The translations under genes and the position numbers were made by a program. This document shows, in pieces, positions 37,220 through 57,749 of a stretch of DNA of 64,000 nt. The stretch's first letter is position 1, and each line of letters starts with the position of its first letter. The DNA comes from Rhynchonema sp. JSB1_4 (Eukaryota > Nematoda > Chromadorea > Monhysterida > Xyalidae). The stretch lies in the NCBI GenBank assembly GCA_030248065.1, contig JASAMV010005225.1, forward strand, positions 36,546-100,545. Direction: 5' to 3'. Under the pieces are notes generated by a model. It had not been told where the DNA came from. It was given only the letters and a program-made list of their open reading frames with translations, and searched no databases.

Positions 37220-37865
37220 TGGTAAGTTTCCGTGCCGGGAAGACTGATTATAAATAAAACGGATAAACCTGATAAACCAGACTCAGCTGCGCTGGGGGAA
37301 GACTGATTACAGATTGAAAAATAAAACGGATAAACCCGAATCGGTTGTGGGACAGTTCGTTCCCAGTGATCCGGTCCGGATGCAACTGTTTTGGAATTGG
37401 AACGATCGCGTGTAATGTGATGTTTCACGTCAATGATTACCTCGCTGTTTTACAGGCCTGCGATGTTTCATTTGGCTCAGGCTGGACGGACCCTAAGCCT
37501 AAGCCTTAGCCAAGTGACACATCACAGACAGTACAAACTCGAGATAGTCGATGACGTGAAACCTTAGTGCCCAACTGCTATTTACTGCTGCATTCAATTG
37601 GGACCAGGCCCCAACACCAGCTCGTGCTTCACGCAGCACGGGCCATACGCACGTTCCGCGTAATTCAGTCAGCGTAATCAGTCTTCCCCCCAGATGTCCA
37701 AGCCAGGAAGGCTGATGCTATGCATGCTACAGCATGCGTAATAAGCCTTCCTGAGATTGGGCCTTGGGGGGAAGGCTGATTATGGTTGAGTTTAATTTGT
37801 AATCAGTCTTCCCCCAGAGCCTCTGCAAGGTGTACTGATTACAATGGTAATCAGTCTTCCATCAA
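37220..37865. repeat. Foldback repeat with GGGGGAAGACTGATTA tags, left unit
   Basis: GGGAAGACTGATTA occurs at about 37237 and 37297 and its inverse TAATCAGTCTTCCCCC at about 37676, 37801 and 37850, with a CCAGGAAGGCTGAT/ATAAGCCTTCCTG hairpin in between. It lies in the GPI intron and is repeated in the right unit at about 44170-44805. No duplication was detected at its ends. Confidence 0.6.
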
Positions 37866-37871
37866 CCTAAG

Positions 37872-38110
37872 TTTCTAATTTCACTGCGTCATGCATTTTA
37901 CAGGCGCAGGGAAACTCCCGTTCGAAGTCGAGGCGGGCAACAAGCTCAACACAAAATCAACAAGCCACGCAGCTCACATGAAACATTCGAAACGCACACG
38001 AGCCGGCTGCGCGGCTTGTTGACTGTGTGTTGAGCTTGTTGCCTGCCTCGACTTCGGACGAGAGTTTCCCCTGCATCTGTAAAAATGCATGAGGCAGCGA
38101 AATTAGAAAT
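37872..38110. repeat. Inverted-repeat element in GPI intron
   Basis: TTTCTAATTTCACTGCG at the left is mirrored by GCAGCGAAATTAGAAA at the right. Long inverse blocks follow (GAAGTCGAGGC...AACAAGCTCAACACA and inverse). The loop holds ATGAAACATTCG. Related sequence lies at about 5540-5700, and the right unit has a copy at about 44820-45055. Confidence 0.7.
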
Positions 38111-38143
38111 TTACCATAAAATATCACGGAAATGAAACGTCAC

Positions 38144-38260
38144 CAAGCTGGAGTTATGGACCGGACAATAAAGGCGTGCGACAACATGGTTGTTGTCACG
38201 CGGTTGCTGACGAGCCAGAAAATCGCAAATTTTTATTCTATGGCCCATAACTCCAGCTTG
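38144..38260. repeat. Short palindromic MITE
   Basis: CAAGCTGGAGTTATGG and its inverse CCATAACTCCAGCTTG bound 117 bp, with a central hairpin around GCGACAACATGGTTGTTGTC. Repeated in the right unit at about 45087-45203. Confidence 0.65.
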
Positions 38261-38556
38261 TTGATTGAACTCATAAAATTTTAAGGCATTGGATATTCTT
38301 TACAGTGACAGAAAATGAATGTCCTGTCCCGATCATTACGAGTACCAGGAGGGCAGGCAAACCGTATAGGCAATCTACCAGCTCATGGCACTCGCACACA
38401 CAGGCTGCATGCTGCATTACTACACAGGCTGCATGCTGCATTACTGCCGTCAATGAATGCATCTATTCTCTGCAGTTATCCGTTGAAACATCCCCAAATT
38501 TTGCAACTGTGCAGAAAAGTGTTATGGCAAGCAGCAAATGAAAACTGGAGAAATTA

Positions 38557-38859
<303 letters not shown>

Positions 38860-38941
38860 TCAAGATCGGGTCGAGTCCAGGTTCACGTCAGCTCTCGCCA
38901 CCGAACTTTAAAAAAAAACTCTATTTTTGAGTACTGCTGCG

Positions 38942-39181
38942 TATACTTGCGTATTTTTCCGCAAAATATATTTTTGGAAAAAAACCGTTTTTTTTCCGGA
39001 AAAAAAACCGTTTTTTTCCAAATATTTTTCCAGTACTTAAGGATACCCATGGTCCAAAAACGCCTATTTTGGAGAAAATTTTGTCGGGAAATGGCCTGAA
39101 ACATGCTAAAAATGCACTTGGAGATTGAAAAGTGCTCATTTTGAACTGTTTAGCACCGATTTACATTAGTTTTGACAACAA
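38942..39181. mobile_element. Truncated TATACTTGCG MITE at duplication junction
   Basis: This is the right half, inverted, of the 428-bp family at 7912 and 40099. It begins TATACTTGCGTATTTTTCC and runs through CGATTTACATTAGTTTTGACAAC, where it stops and the right unit begins (AATTAAATTAAACAAAG). Only one of its terminal repeats is present, so the breakpoint between the two units falls inside the element. Confidence 0.85.
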
Positions 39182-39573
39182 TTAAATTAAACAAAGTCAC
39201 CTGACCAGGACAGAACCGATCCAATTATGAAATTCGATATCGCTCGCTCTCTGTGTTCACTACTTTGGGGCCACCCTTTACTGCTTGGGCTTGTCTGTCA
39301 CAATTGCTGTCACTAACGACCACACGTTGCAACCACGCAATTAGTTAAAACCGACCAGCCAAACATCGATGACGGTGGGGGTTTTTTATCCCGTTTCGCC
39401 ACGCTTTCACAGCCCAGCGGTGCGACCCACGTACAACGTCAGTGCCAAGTCTTCGACAACCTTACGGTCGCATCATAAGCACTTGACCAGGCAGGTACGC
39501 ATGCACAGACGGAATCACCCCAACAGCAAGACACAATGATCAAAATTTGGCAAAGTCCGAAAAATCCACTCAC

Positions 39574-39811
39574 GTGATCAGACACTCCCATTCGAAAAAG
39601 TTCTCTTCACTGGTCGGCCCGGCGATGATGCCGTCGGGCGGGTTCAGCGTCAATTCTGCAAATTTGGTTTATTGAATTACCATCAATAGAATCAGACAAG
39701 CTGATCGCTATTATGCGCCAAATGAAACATTTCCTATCGATGATTATCCGAATTATGAATCAACTTACGTCTGTATTCGGCCATCAGTCGTTTGAGGGCG
39801 TAGCCGGCCAT
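39574..39811 (-). pseudogene. 3'-truncated UBE2G2 copy (exons 1-2 only)
   Basis: Exons 39769-39811 and 39574-39655 repeat UBE2G2 exons 1 and 2, with a silent change in the ALK codons and intact splice sites. Downstream on the minus strand come the truncated MITE and the left-unit GPI exons instead of the catalytic exon. The fragment encodes about 41 residues of the E2 N-terminus without the active Cys. Any transcript would have to splice over about 9 kb to reach the real exon 3. Confidence 0.9.
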
Positions 39812-40098
39812 GGTTGACCGAGCGAACCTCTGAAATCAAAGCAAATACAAACTAAAAAATAACTTATAGGCGGCGTTTTCATCATTTGAAGGGTGAGGAG
39901 GTCCTCTCGGATTGAAAAGACCTGGGAGTTTCGCAACCACGAATGCAAAAACCGACATTGCACACCGACAAGCTAAAGTGTTTTTATTTCAAGTTTCAAG
40001 CCAACGAATTTGGACGAAAATACGCACGATTGCGGCTATTCACCTTATAATGCACCTAGTTGAAGACATGGTAAGACAGCGGTACGAAACAGTGAGAC

Positions 40099-40526
40099 TA
40101 TACTTGCGGGCCGGAAAAAAAACCGTTTTTTTTCCGGAAAAAAAACCGAAAAAAACCGTTTTTTTTCCGAGGCCCGGAAAAATACGTTTTTATTTTTCCG
40201 GAAATTTTTCCAAGTGGCAACTTTTGGAAAAAAAACGGTTTTTTTTCCAAAAATTTCCGAGATATTTTCAAGGGTTGCGAAAGGATGTTGTCAAAACCAA
40301 TGTAAATCGGTGCTAAATAGTTCAAAATGAGCACTTTTTAATCTCCAAGTGCATTTTTAGCCTGTTTCAGGCCATTTCCGGACAAAATTTTCTCCAAAAT
40401 AGGCGTTTTTGGGCCATCGGTATCCTTAAGTACTGGAAAAATATTTGGAAAAAAAACGGTTTTTTTCCGGAAAAAAAAACGGTTTTTTTTCCAAAAATAT
40501 ATTTTGCGGAAAAATACGCAAGTATA
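40099..40526. mobile_element. hAT-like MITE with AACCGTTTTTTTTCC tags, copy 2
   Basis: The 428-bp element is flanked by AGTGAGAC at 40091-40098 and 40527-40534. The left unit shows the empty site with a single AGTGAGAC near 33578. This paralogous empty site proves insertion and the 8-bp duplication. It sits between the GPI 3' end and the UBE2G2 fragment. Confidence 0.95.
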
Positions 40527-40974
40527 AGTGAGACAACTAGTACATCTCTATAACGTAACTCTATAACAAATTGACAAATTCTAGGCAAGCGCGTAATAAT
40601 AACAATCGAAGAATGAAATTAATTGTCACAGAATAATGCTAGTGCACCTAAATGTGAGAAATATCGCATTATTTTTGAAAACCGGCGGTCAAAATCATTT
40701 ACATGAGCAATAACATTATCATCAGAATGAGACAAAATCATGTGTGCGACAATAAGATGGTCATAAATTAACCGTGTTATTCCGTTGCATTTATGCCGTT
40801 TCCATTCCTAAAAACATCAAGCCTGACTAGACAACAAAAGCGCTGAATATGACGAAAAACCGTCCCCGACGGCTATCAACATTGCAAGTGAACGAACAAA
40901 AATATGAGAGTAGTAAAGCATGAACGTGAACAATTAGCGTCAGTGCCAAATAAATACCATCAAATCGTGCTGCT

Positions 40975-47550
<6,576 letters not shown>

Positions 47551-48185
47551 GATTGCAAAGGTGGGGACCAGGCAGAAAATGTTTATAACCCTAAAAGAAC
47601 ATCAAACTACGGACACATTTCGAATCGAACAAATTTTCAGTTCATCGAAGATAATGCCATCAAATCCATTGAGACACTCGCTCACGTGAACGAGGCAACA
47701 AACGAATTTCATGAGGAAAGAAACATTAGGGATGAGCCATATATACCGTAATTTTATCGAATGCAGCATCGCAAGATTCACAACAACAAAATCTGAATGA
47801 GACAAACAGGAACAGTCGATTCAAATATTGTGGAAGATTATGGCAAGGATGGTGCATTTCAGCTATATGACGGCTAGCACCGGTTGACATGAAGGCAGAT
47901 CTAACAAAAGAAAAAATAACACCAACCTATTTCCAGGCAGCTGATTGAAGCTAAGCACCCGACATTTTATGGCAAAACAGAAAAAAACGGTTTTCAAGAT
48001 CAAACAACACTAAAGCTGTGAATGTCTCGGCGAAATGTAATTTACAATTTTCACCCTGTCATTTATTTATGTATATACATAATGTCGGTATAAAACCCAC
48101 TGTGTCGGATCGGTCTGATGATGCCTATGCCTGTAAATATCTGGTAGCGCAACTTCCGATCGGATCACACACAGTTCGATGCCAC

Positions 48186-49312
48186 CTATAATTCGCCCTC
48201 AGCTCTGCCAGTCTGTGGTTCATGTTCATCTTTGCACTGCGTACACCGAGCCGTCCGCCAGCCGTAATTGAGACAATCCTCACCCACGCACTCGCAGCAG
48301 CCGGAATGGAACCAGCGATAGCTCGACGCACCCATACTCTGAAAACAGTGAAACAATATTATCGAATTTTAATCAGAATTCGGTATTTATTTGATCGTAA
48401 TCCACTATTTTTACACGCATAGATATTACGTATAACTTACAACGCACGATTTACGACATTTATCTGACGACACACATTGATTGATGAACGCAACCGTACA
48501 GTTGACATTCTCCCACGACTGCAGCGCTCGATTTTGTTCGTCATCTAAAGATCAAGTCACAATAAAACCACAAAACATAGATTGTTATCAACAGCAAACA
48601 CTTTAGTTTCAAACGGACCATTATTTCCTCGTGTTTTATACAGGAACGAGTCCTCCAACGCTCGATATGTGAAGACCGTCCACGGATATTCATCATGTGC
48701 TGCATCGGTGTCGGTTGTTGTGGTCAACAATTTGAAGAATTCCCGTTGTTCGGTGTCCGGTTCTAGCTCGTCAACGTAACTTTTCATCGCCAAACGCGGA
48801 TCGATGCCTTTCGACGGCGGACACAAGCCTGCGTGCACAACATCATAGGTTTTTGAGACCTTGTCCAGGTGCAACTTGCACTTGCACATGAAAAAGGAAT
48901 GATGATGCACAACTGCAAAATGTCGTTGCAATACTCAGCCTTTCTGGTCGAAATTACGGTCTTCTGGAAGAAAGCACGAAAAGTCTGGAGATTCACAACC
49001 GTCTCACCAAAACTGCTCCACCAACTAACCGACACACGCGCAGCAGTCGGTGAAATACGAATCGAGGCATTTGACACAATCCTTGCAGCATGTGCAGTTC
49101 TTGTTCGCGATCGTCTCCTTCGTGATCGTACAATTGCAACTTTTGATCAACATGCATTTTGACACGCGCGGACCGCAGATTGCTTCGCTGCATTCGTGCG
49201 ACAGTTCGGCGGTGCAAAATGCGACGAACACAACGACAAGCGACAACGTGTTTACGTTCAGCACCGTTGTTGATGTCACTCGACGACGTTGCCAGTTATC
49301 ATTGAACGCCAT
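48186..49312 (-). CDS. TWSG1: Twisted gastrulation-like BMP modulator
   Basis: A secreted Cys-rich protein that in other animals binds BMPs and chordin and adjusts BMP signalling. Four minus-strand exons join in phase: 49030-49312, 48619-48828, 48441-48544 and 48186-48338, giving about 249 residues (human TWSG1 has 223). After a short N-terminus there is a hydrophobic signal segment (TLSLVVVFVAFCTA). Next comes the N-terminal Cys-rich domain (CSEAICGPRVSKC, NCTCCKDCVKCLDSYFTDCC). A variable middle (YPWTVFTYRALEDSF) follows, then the conserved C-terminal domain (WENVNCTVAFINQC, CRKSCV, SMGASSYRWFHSGCCECVG, LNYG). Cys spacing matches the family. The C-terminus continues past the usual CMNCMF-like end with about a dozen extra polar residues. 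Confidence 0.92.
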
Positions 49313-49936
49313 TCTGTCTTGTGCTGCTGCCTGGCATGAAAACGAAAATAAAAGCTTGAACTTGAGGTTCGAGGTCGCTCACGATGCGCTTCCGTCTGGC
49401 CCGACCGCGTTGCAACAAAGCAAAAAGTTTTAAAAAAAGTCCACGCTTTTTTGAAAAAACCAAAAATTAAGCACAGGATATTATCGACTTTTTTTGTCCC
49501 CAGAATGCACGGGGATCTGCTCAATTTTCACCCCGAATGGTATTGGGTTTGCCCCAGTGTAGTTCCTGGTCCGGAGGGGGGAACAGGCGGTACCCCCTTT
49601 TTTCGGAGGTGGAACAAACGTACCCACCTGGGGGAAGGGGAAGGGGGAGGACCCAAATTTGGAGAAAAGTCATTTTTTGAGGTCGAAAATTTGACTCATT
49701 TTTGCCCCTTTTTGGAAAAAATTCTCAATAAAAAGGGTATTTTGCAGATTTTTGACGACATCACTGGTGTAGCTGGGGGGGGAGTGGGGGGAGCCCCCCT
49801 AGGTACAGTAGGTAGGTAGGTTGACGCTCCATGCTGGTACAGTAGGTAGGTCGCCGCCGGGCGGCTCGGCGGCTGGTACAGTAAGTTGTGATTTTTGGCT
49901 CAAAATGGTATAAAATCGGTAGTTTTCACTCCAATC

Positions 49937-50768
49937 CAGTGCTGTGGCTGGGGGCAGTGATGTAGTTGGTCCGAGCAAGAAAGCTAGCTAGCTGGAGGGG
50001 TCCGGCACAAGAAAGCTAGCTAGCTAGCCGGGTACCCGATTTGGGGGGGGTATTGGTCCAGAAGTCAAAAACAGGGGTATAAAATTTGGTCGAAATTATG
50101 CTAAAATAAGCCTTAAAATGCGTATTTTTGTGCACGTGTGAGAAAATTTGAACGAATTTGACCATTTTGGCCCATAAAATGGTCATTTTGGCACTAAAAT
50201 CAACACTTTTCTTACTTGATGACCGGAGCAAGAAAGCTAGCTAGCCAGTTTGGGGGGGGTATGGGTTTCGGAGCAAGAAAGCTACCTAGCAGTTGGGGGG
50301 GGGGGGGAGAACCCCCCCAAACCCCCCCAACCACATCACTGGCTGGGGGGGGGGGGGGGGGGGGGGGTCCCCCCCAATGGTACCCTACCCGCCCCGGCCT
50401 GGTACGCTACCCCCCTACCCGCCCCGCTCTGGTACCCTACCCCCCTACCCGCCCCGCCCTGGTACCCTACCCGCCCCGATTTTTACCCCCAAAATGCCTA
50501 TTTTTCGGTCAAAAATGCCCAAATTTCGACCGAAAAACCCTAAAAAGTGCAAAAAATCTCGCGCTGCGCGCGATATATGCACTTTTTAGTACATAAAAAC
50601 AGGCACCCGAAAAAACTTGTGTTGTACCCTACCCGCCCCGAAATATCTTCCCCCCCCCCCAAACCGGATTTCCCCCCCCCCCAAAATCCCAGGTACACTA
50701 CCCCCTACCCGCCCCGATTTTTTCCACCTATGTACCCTACCCGCCCCGCAAAAGTAGCCACAGCACTG
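49937..50768. mobile_element. hAT-like MITE, GGGGCGGGTAGGGTACC tag family, with nested insert
   Basis: Runs from CAGTGCTGTGGCT to AGCCACAGCACTG with CTCCAATC at 49929-49936 and 50769-50776. Tags GTACCCTACCCGCCCCG lie on both sides of a CGCGCTGCGCGCG core near 50560. It is interrupted near its left end by 49955-50341. Without the insert it is about 440 bp, matching 11115-11508. Confidence 0.92.
49955..50341. mobile_element. hAT-like MITE, AGCAAGAAAGCTAGCTAGC tag family, copy 2
   Basis: The 387-bp element runs from CAGTGATGTAGTTGG to CCAACCACATCACTG, flanked by GCTGGGGG at 49947-49954 and 50342-50349, inside the host at 49937. The same family is seen at 14108-14489, there in a gene intron. Confidence 0.92.
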
Positions 50769-51203
50769 CTCCAATCCAAATAGGTGAAAAATCGCGCGAG
50801 TGCATTTCCATCAATATTTAGACCTTTAAGTTTTTGTTCAACCCCCTAGCTCGGCCGGTACAGTAGGTAGGATGCCGCCTCACATTTTTGGTGGTACAGG
50901 TTGCCGCCCCGCCTGGGTAGCTACCGTAAAAACCTAAATAGAAGGGGGGCTCTATTAACTCACTGACCCCATTTTGGGCGGCGCTATTACGGGGGGGCTC
51001 TATTTCGGGGGGGCCTCTATGCATTCACTGACCCGAACCTGAAAAAATTGTTCCCAGAATAACCCCCAAAAACCCCTAAAAAGGGGTTTGAATGAAATGA
51101 TGTTTTTTCGCTTGTAATCGCATTTATTCGTGTCTATTCGTCAATAAGAGGCGTATTATGTGCTCTGAACGAACAACAAACGTGCATAAATGTACCTGTG
51201 CAT

Positions 51204-52198
51204 CAGTGGTGTAGCTACCCAGGCGGGGCGGCAACCTACCTACTGTACCAGCCGAGCTCGGGGGGGGGGTCGTACCACTTGGGGGGGGGGTCATCTGGAA
51301 ACCGAAATTTTTTATGTCTAAATACTGAAGAAAATGTGGCCTAAAACACTAATTTCGCGCGCAGCGCGCGATTTTTCGCCCATTTGCAGACAAATATGCT
51401 AATTTTATGCAATTTTAAGCCAAAAATGAATGTTTTGGGTGAAAAGTTAGGTGGGGCGGCAACCTACCTACTGTACCAGGGGAGGGAGGGGCGGCAACCT
51501 ACCTACTGTACCAGGCGAGGGGCGGCAACTAGGCCTGGGCACAATACCACTTTTGACACCCAATACCAATACCCAATACCAATACCGGCCCTGTACCAAT
51601 ACCCAATACCCAATACCAATACCAAATTGGTGACCCAATACCAATACCCAATACCAATACCGGGTGAAACCCAATACCAATACCAATACCCAATACCAGA
51701 TCAATACCACTGAAGTGCCTGGTATTGGGTTCGGTATTGGGTTGGTATTGGTATTGAGTATTGGGTATTGGGTTGGTATTGGTATTGGGTATTGGGTATT
51801 GGTCTTAGTATTGGTTTGGTATTGGGTTTTTGGTCTGGTATTGGGTTGGTATTGGGTTTGGTATTGGTTTGGTATTGGGTTTTGAGTCAGGTATTAGGTT
51901 TGGTATTGGTTTGGTATTGGGTTTTTCTGAATTAGTATCGGGTATTGGTTTTGACCCAATACCTGGGCAAACCCAATACCAATACCCAATACCAATACCA
52001 GGCCAGCTTCAATACCAATACCCAATACCCAATACCAGAATTAGACCCAATACCAATACCAAACACTGGTATTGGTATTGGTATTGGGTGGTATTGGTAT
52101 TGGGTATTGGGTATTGTGCCCAGCCATAGCGGCAACCTACCTACTGTACCTCGGGGGGGGGCCCCAACCCCCCACCCCCCCCCCCAGCTACACCACTG
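51204..52198. mobile_element. hAT-like MITE, CGGCAACCTACTGTACC tag family, copy 2
   Basis: Runs from CAGTGGTGTAGCTACCC to GGGTAGC-like GCTACACCACTG, flanked by CTGTGCAT at 51196-51203 and 52199-52206. Its core TTCGCGCGCAGCGCGCG lies near 51355. It carries the 599-bp element at 51530; without it the length is about 390 bp, like 25716-26119. Confidence 0.92.
51530..52128. mobile_element. hAT-like element built of CCAATACC arrays
   Basis: The 599-bp element has ends TAGGCCTGGGCACAATACC and GGTATTGTGCCCAGCC(ATA), flanked by GCGGCAAC at 51522-51529 and 52129-52136. Almost the whole length is CCAATACCAATACCC on the left and its inverse on the right, so a single strand would fold into a hairpin with arms of nearly 300 bases. 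The target is the tag motif of the host. Confidence 0.92.
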
Positions 52199-52915
52199 CT
52201 GTGCATCACTACCCCGCGTTAATACACCAGGGTATTTGGGGTGTTTACTTGGGTGGGGCTCTATTCCGGGGGGGGGGCTCTATTAATTCACTGACCCCTT
52301 TTTGGGGGGCTGTATTACGGGGGGGGGCTCCAGTGTTGGAGGTACTCTGGAGGGGGGATACCTACTATACCAGGCTCGGAGAGGGGGGTTACCTACTGTA
52401 CCAGAGCCGACGGCCTGGGGACAGTGGGGCAGGCGGAATAGCTTGATGAAGGCAGCAATGAAAAGGAAAAAACAGAGAAATAAATGAAGGCAAAAAAGCA
52501 AGCAAGAGCAAATTTAAAAAATTGCGCAAAAATAAAAACTTTTTTTGCAAAATACTAAATAAACTAACAACCTAACCCCATAAAAAGCAGAGAAAAAAAA
52601 CGAGGTCCTAGAGAGTCGGCTTTTACAACCATTTTCTAGACTAGGAAAATTAGAAATTAAATTAACGAAAGAAGAAATTAATAATATAGCTAGATAAATA
52701 AAAATTGGCTGTCTTGTTTCGGCCATGAATGTAGACAAGCACCGATTCAGAACAGCAGTTAGGCCTGTACTTAAAAAAGTACACCCAGGCGGGTCTTCAG
52801 TACATCCTGCTGTTCTACCTGCAATTAACTGGGGCAAAAAAGGTAAAATTTTAAAAAACAGAAGGCAAAAACTGAGGCTGAAGATAAAAACAAGCGCGAT
52901 AAGAGCAGGAAAATA

Positions 52916-53210
52916 AAGGCAGTCTACGGGAGGTTGTCACTCAGCCCCCGAATACCGTAACCCACCGTAATTTTGATCTGCAAGGATCATGTCGAGACCA
53001 TTTTGTTTTTTTTCTATGTTTTGCGTGTTAGCGCCATCACCAACCAACATTTCGAAGTTTTGGTGATCGACGCGCATGATGACAATTTCCAGCTTGCTGC
53101 CGCTAATACACGTGTCGATAAGCAGCGATCAGCATGGGTCTTGCAACGATCTCGCTTGCGGTGGATTACGGTATTCGGGGGCTGAGTGACAACCTCCCGT
53201 AGACTGCCTT
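52916..53210. mobile_element. TA-flanked MITE with 45-50 bp terminal repeats
   Basis: The 295-bp element starts AAGGCAGTCTACGGGAGG and ends with the exact inverse; the match runs for about 45 bases through CAGCCCCCGAATACCGTAA. TA lies on both sides (52914-52915, 53211-53212), which fits Tc1/mariner-type non-autonomous elements. Its interior is partly like the 32555-32906 element. Confidence 0.88.
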
Positions 53211-53699
53211 TACATAAAAAAACATGTGTAAATACGTGAATGGTGGAGCAAAAAACACATAGAATGCGATCCAAAACAGAAATAAAAACGAAAAATAAAA
53301 AACTCTCCTGAGCCAAAATTTGAACGCAAGAGAAGCCCAGAGTTGGACTCCGTTGATGTGAATTCTATCTCCCGTTACTCCACGAAGGTCAACCAATGAA
53401 ACATCACTGGGCATGACGGCTGCGCGCTCGGCTTTTTGTGCACGATTCACTTTCATCCGATAAGTTCAGTGGTCAACCAAATTCATTTTCATTGCTCAAG
53501 CCATCATCTCACGAAACGGCTAATTTTCTCTCACTGGTTTTCTTGTCATCTTTACCATTGCTGCTTGCTTTGCTTTCCCAGGCTGTTGGCTTTTGCTGAT
53601 CGACACCAAATTTCAACGGAATTAATTGGCCAGCCAGCATTGAAACAAATTTACGCGCTGCTTTCAAATTTATGATAGGTTCACACCAAACCGACAATA

Positions 53700-55758
<2,059 letters not shown>

Positions 55759-55779
55759 TGTAAAGGATGAAAGAATGGG

Positions 55780-56215
55780 ACTAGCTCGAGAAAATTTGAA
55801 TCGAAAAACATGATAATACAAAGTATGATCATGAGAAATGCAAATTGTACGAAAAAGTATTTTCTGATCAATTTCGAACAAAAGTACCACAAGCCTATCA
55901 AACACTCATACACACATGATTCATTAAAAAGCGATGTGCTATATGTAACAGGCCCGGGTTGATAAAATATCACGAAGCCAATTGAAGTATTTTTAAAAGC
56001 TTGATCAAAGCCTCTTTTGATTTTAATTCTCGAGTAATCGGATTGTCGATTTGTGGAATGGTTTCTCCGATCAGCATAGTCACTTCATACTCATGTTATC
56101 ATAATTCAGATAGCGACCGCGCGTTATTTGTCGTAACCCGCACTCTGGGATAACAGTCTGACCAATATCTCTTTCGCCATAAATAAAAAGTTGGTCGCTT
56201 TGCCGAATGGCTACT
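55780..56215. other. Intergenic, nothing recognised
   Basis: Region between the converging UBE2D-like and globin-like genes. AT-rich with short open frames only; presumably 3' untranslated and spacer sequence. Confidence 0.4.
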
Positions 56216-56219
56216 ACCG

Positions 56220-56581
56220 GAGAAGTTCGATTAGGACCTCTGGAGGCTTATTCGGGACATTTGCGTCTGTCTCGAGACTTTTAAAAACAAAACATTCATC
56301 CCAAATAAGCACACAGGGGGCGCTTTTGGGACTCCTAAGCATTATGAGGATTGTTATCACAGTTACACTGTTGTTCACACACAAACCCTTGCGATTAATT
56401 GACCAAAACGTGTTAAAAACATGCATATTCTGCAGTAAACCGTGCAATATGCGGCATAATAATCGCTGCACTGATGGGCGAAAGATTTTTTGTCCCAAAT
56501 AAACCCCAGGGGGTTATTCGGAAAGATTGCCAAAAAAACCCACTGGAGGGTTATTTGGGAGGGGCTTATTCGAACTGCTCC
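56220..56581. repeat. Foldback repeat with TTATTCGGG tags
   Basis: GGAGAAGTTCGATTAGG at the left is roughly mirrored by CTTATTCGAACTGCTCC at the right. Copies of GGCTTATTCGGG and GGGTTATTTGGG and inverse CCCAAATAA occur on both sides. No target duplication was found. Confidence 0.5.
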
Positions 56582-56672
56582 AGTAAAATGGTCTTTTCTA
56601 CTCTGACAGGCCAAAAATGAAAAGAAAAAATATGCCTCATCCGTTGTGTCACGTTTATAAAGTTACACATTT

Positions 56673-57716
56673 TCACGCGAAGCTGTGAATCTCGACAACG
56701 CCTTCACAATGTCCATTGGCGGTCGATTCCGGTTCATCCCAGAGCGAATCAACCTTGTTGCTTGACGAGCCGAGTCCAAGCGATGGTCCGCTTGCACTGC
56801 CCATATGTGACGAGATGGCGCGAGCACTGTGCGCGCCCAATTTGATTTCGGTGATCACAAGCTGTACGAAACGGTCGACAGCCACGCGAAGCAGCCGGTC
56901 TTCGCTTTCCCCAGACGAGCGAAGGTCGGACGTCTTCAAAAAGCAGAGTATGCAGTCAGCAAGTTTTATCGCCCGAGCTTACGTTCTAGTGCGGCTGACC
57001 CGAAACAATTTTGCAACTACAGTATGTACTGTATACTGTACATATGTACATTTTGACGACTACTGTATATTTTATATACGGGTTGAGTGGGAACCTGTAT
57101 AATGAAAGGAATAACATGCTCTATAGAAACCACATGCCATAGGGTGGCATTTTCGAAACGGTGTAAAGCTCAGTTGGGTGTAAAGGTCGGTGTAAGCTCG
57201 GTCGAAAGCTCGGTCGGTGTCAGCTCGGTGTAAACATGAAACATTCCACGTTAACAGCACGCAATGTTTCATGTTTACACCGAGCTGACACCGACCGAGC
57301 TTTTGATTGAGCTTACACCGACCTTTACACCCAACTCACCTTTACACCGTTGTTTCGAAAATATCACCCTTAGACCACAGCGCCGTTCGTTTCAAAACTG
57401 CCGGTGCCGGTTCTCCATCGAGCCCATAAAAAGTTTGGGCCAAAATTTCTCTGTTGGAGTGACTTCGTTTGCCGGCGTGTTGATTCTAACCTGCCCACGC
57501 TCACAATCATTTTGACCAACCTTCAAGCCGACGGCTGCCTTAAATTGTTGTTTGAACGTGTGCCAATCTTCTGCTTGGACGTGCACCGACTTTGCCTGAT
57601 GCACATGACCAATGGCACGCAGACATCGACGTACGCTCGTAATGGACGATTTGACGCACAGTTGTGATATTGTTTCGTCTGCAAGTGCGTCGCTGATTTT
57701 TTTTGGAATGCAAATG

Positions 57717-57749
<33 letters not shown>

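Larger units (their letters stand above)
50935..52329. mobile_element. GGAATAGAG-tag element, second copy, with nested inserts
   Basis: Starts CGTAAAAACCTAAATAG, continues with GGGGGGCTCTATTAACTC-type units and the AATAAATGCGATTACAAGC-like centre seen (inverted) at 850-900. It resumes after the insert 51204-52198 and ends near 52329 in GGGGGGGCTC, where another truncated MITE starts. The right terminal repeat is not seen. Inverse copy of 215-1083. Confidence 0.6.
49540..52440. mobile_element. Nested MITE cluster C (overview)
   Basis: No gene; about 2.9 kb of elements inserted into one another. Left part (49550-49760): tags of the GGGGGAACAGACGTACC family and AT-rich core, partly truncated. 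Then follow a CACTGGTGTAGC end at about 49764, the nested pair 49937-50768/49955-50341, and a GGAATAGAG-family element from about 50935. The latter contains 51204-52198, which in turn contains 51530-52128. Last comes a truncated CAGTGTTGGAGG element. Cores of the CGCGCG type lie near 50560 and 51357. Confidence 0.8.
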
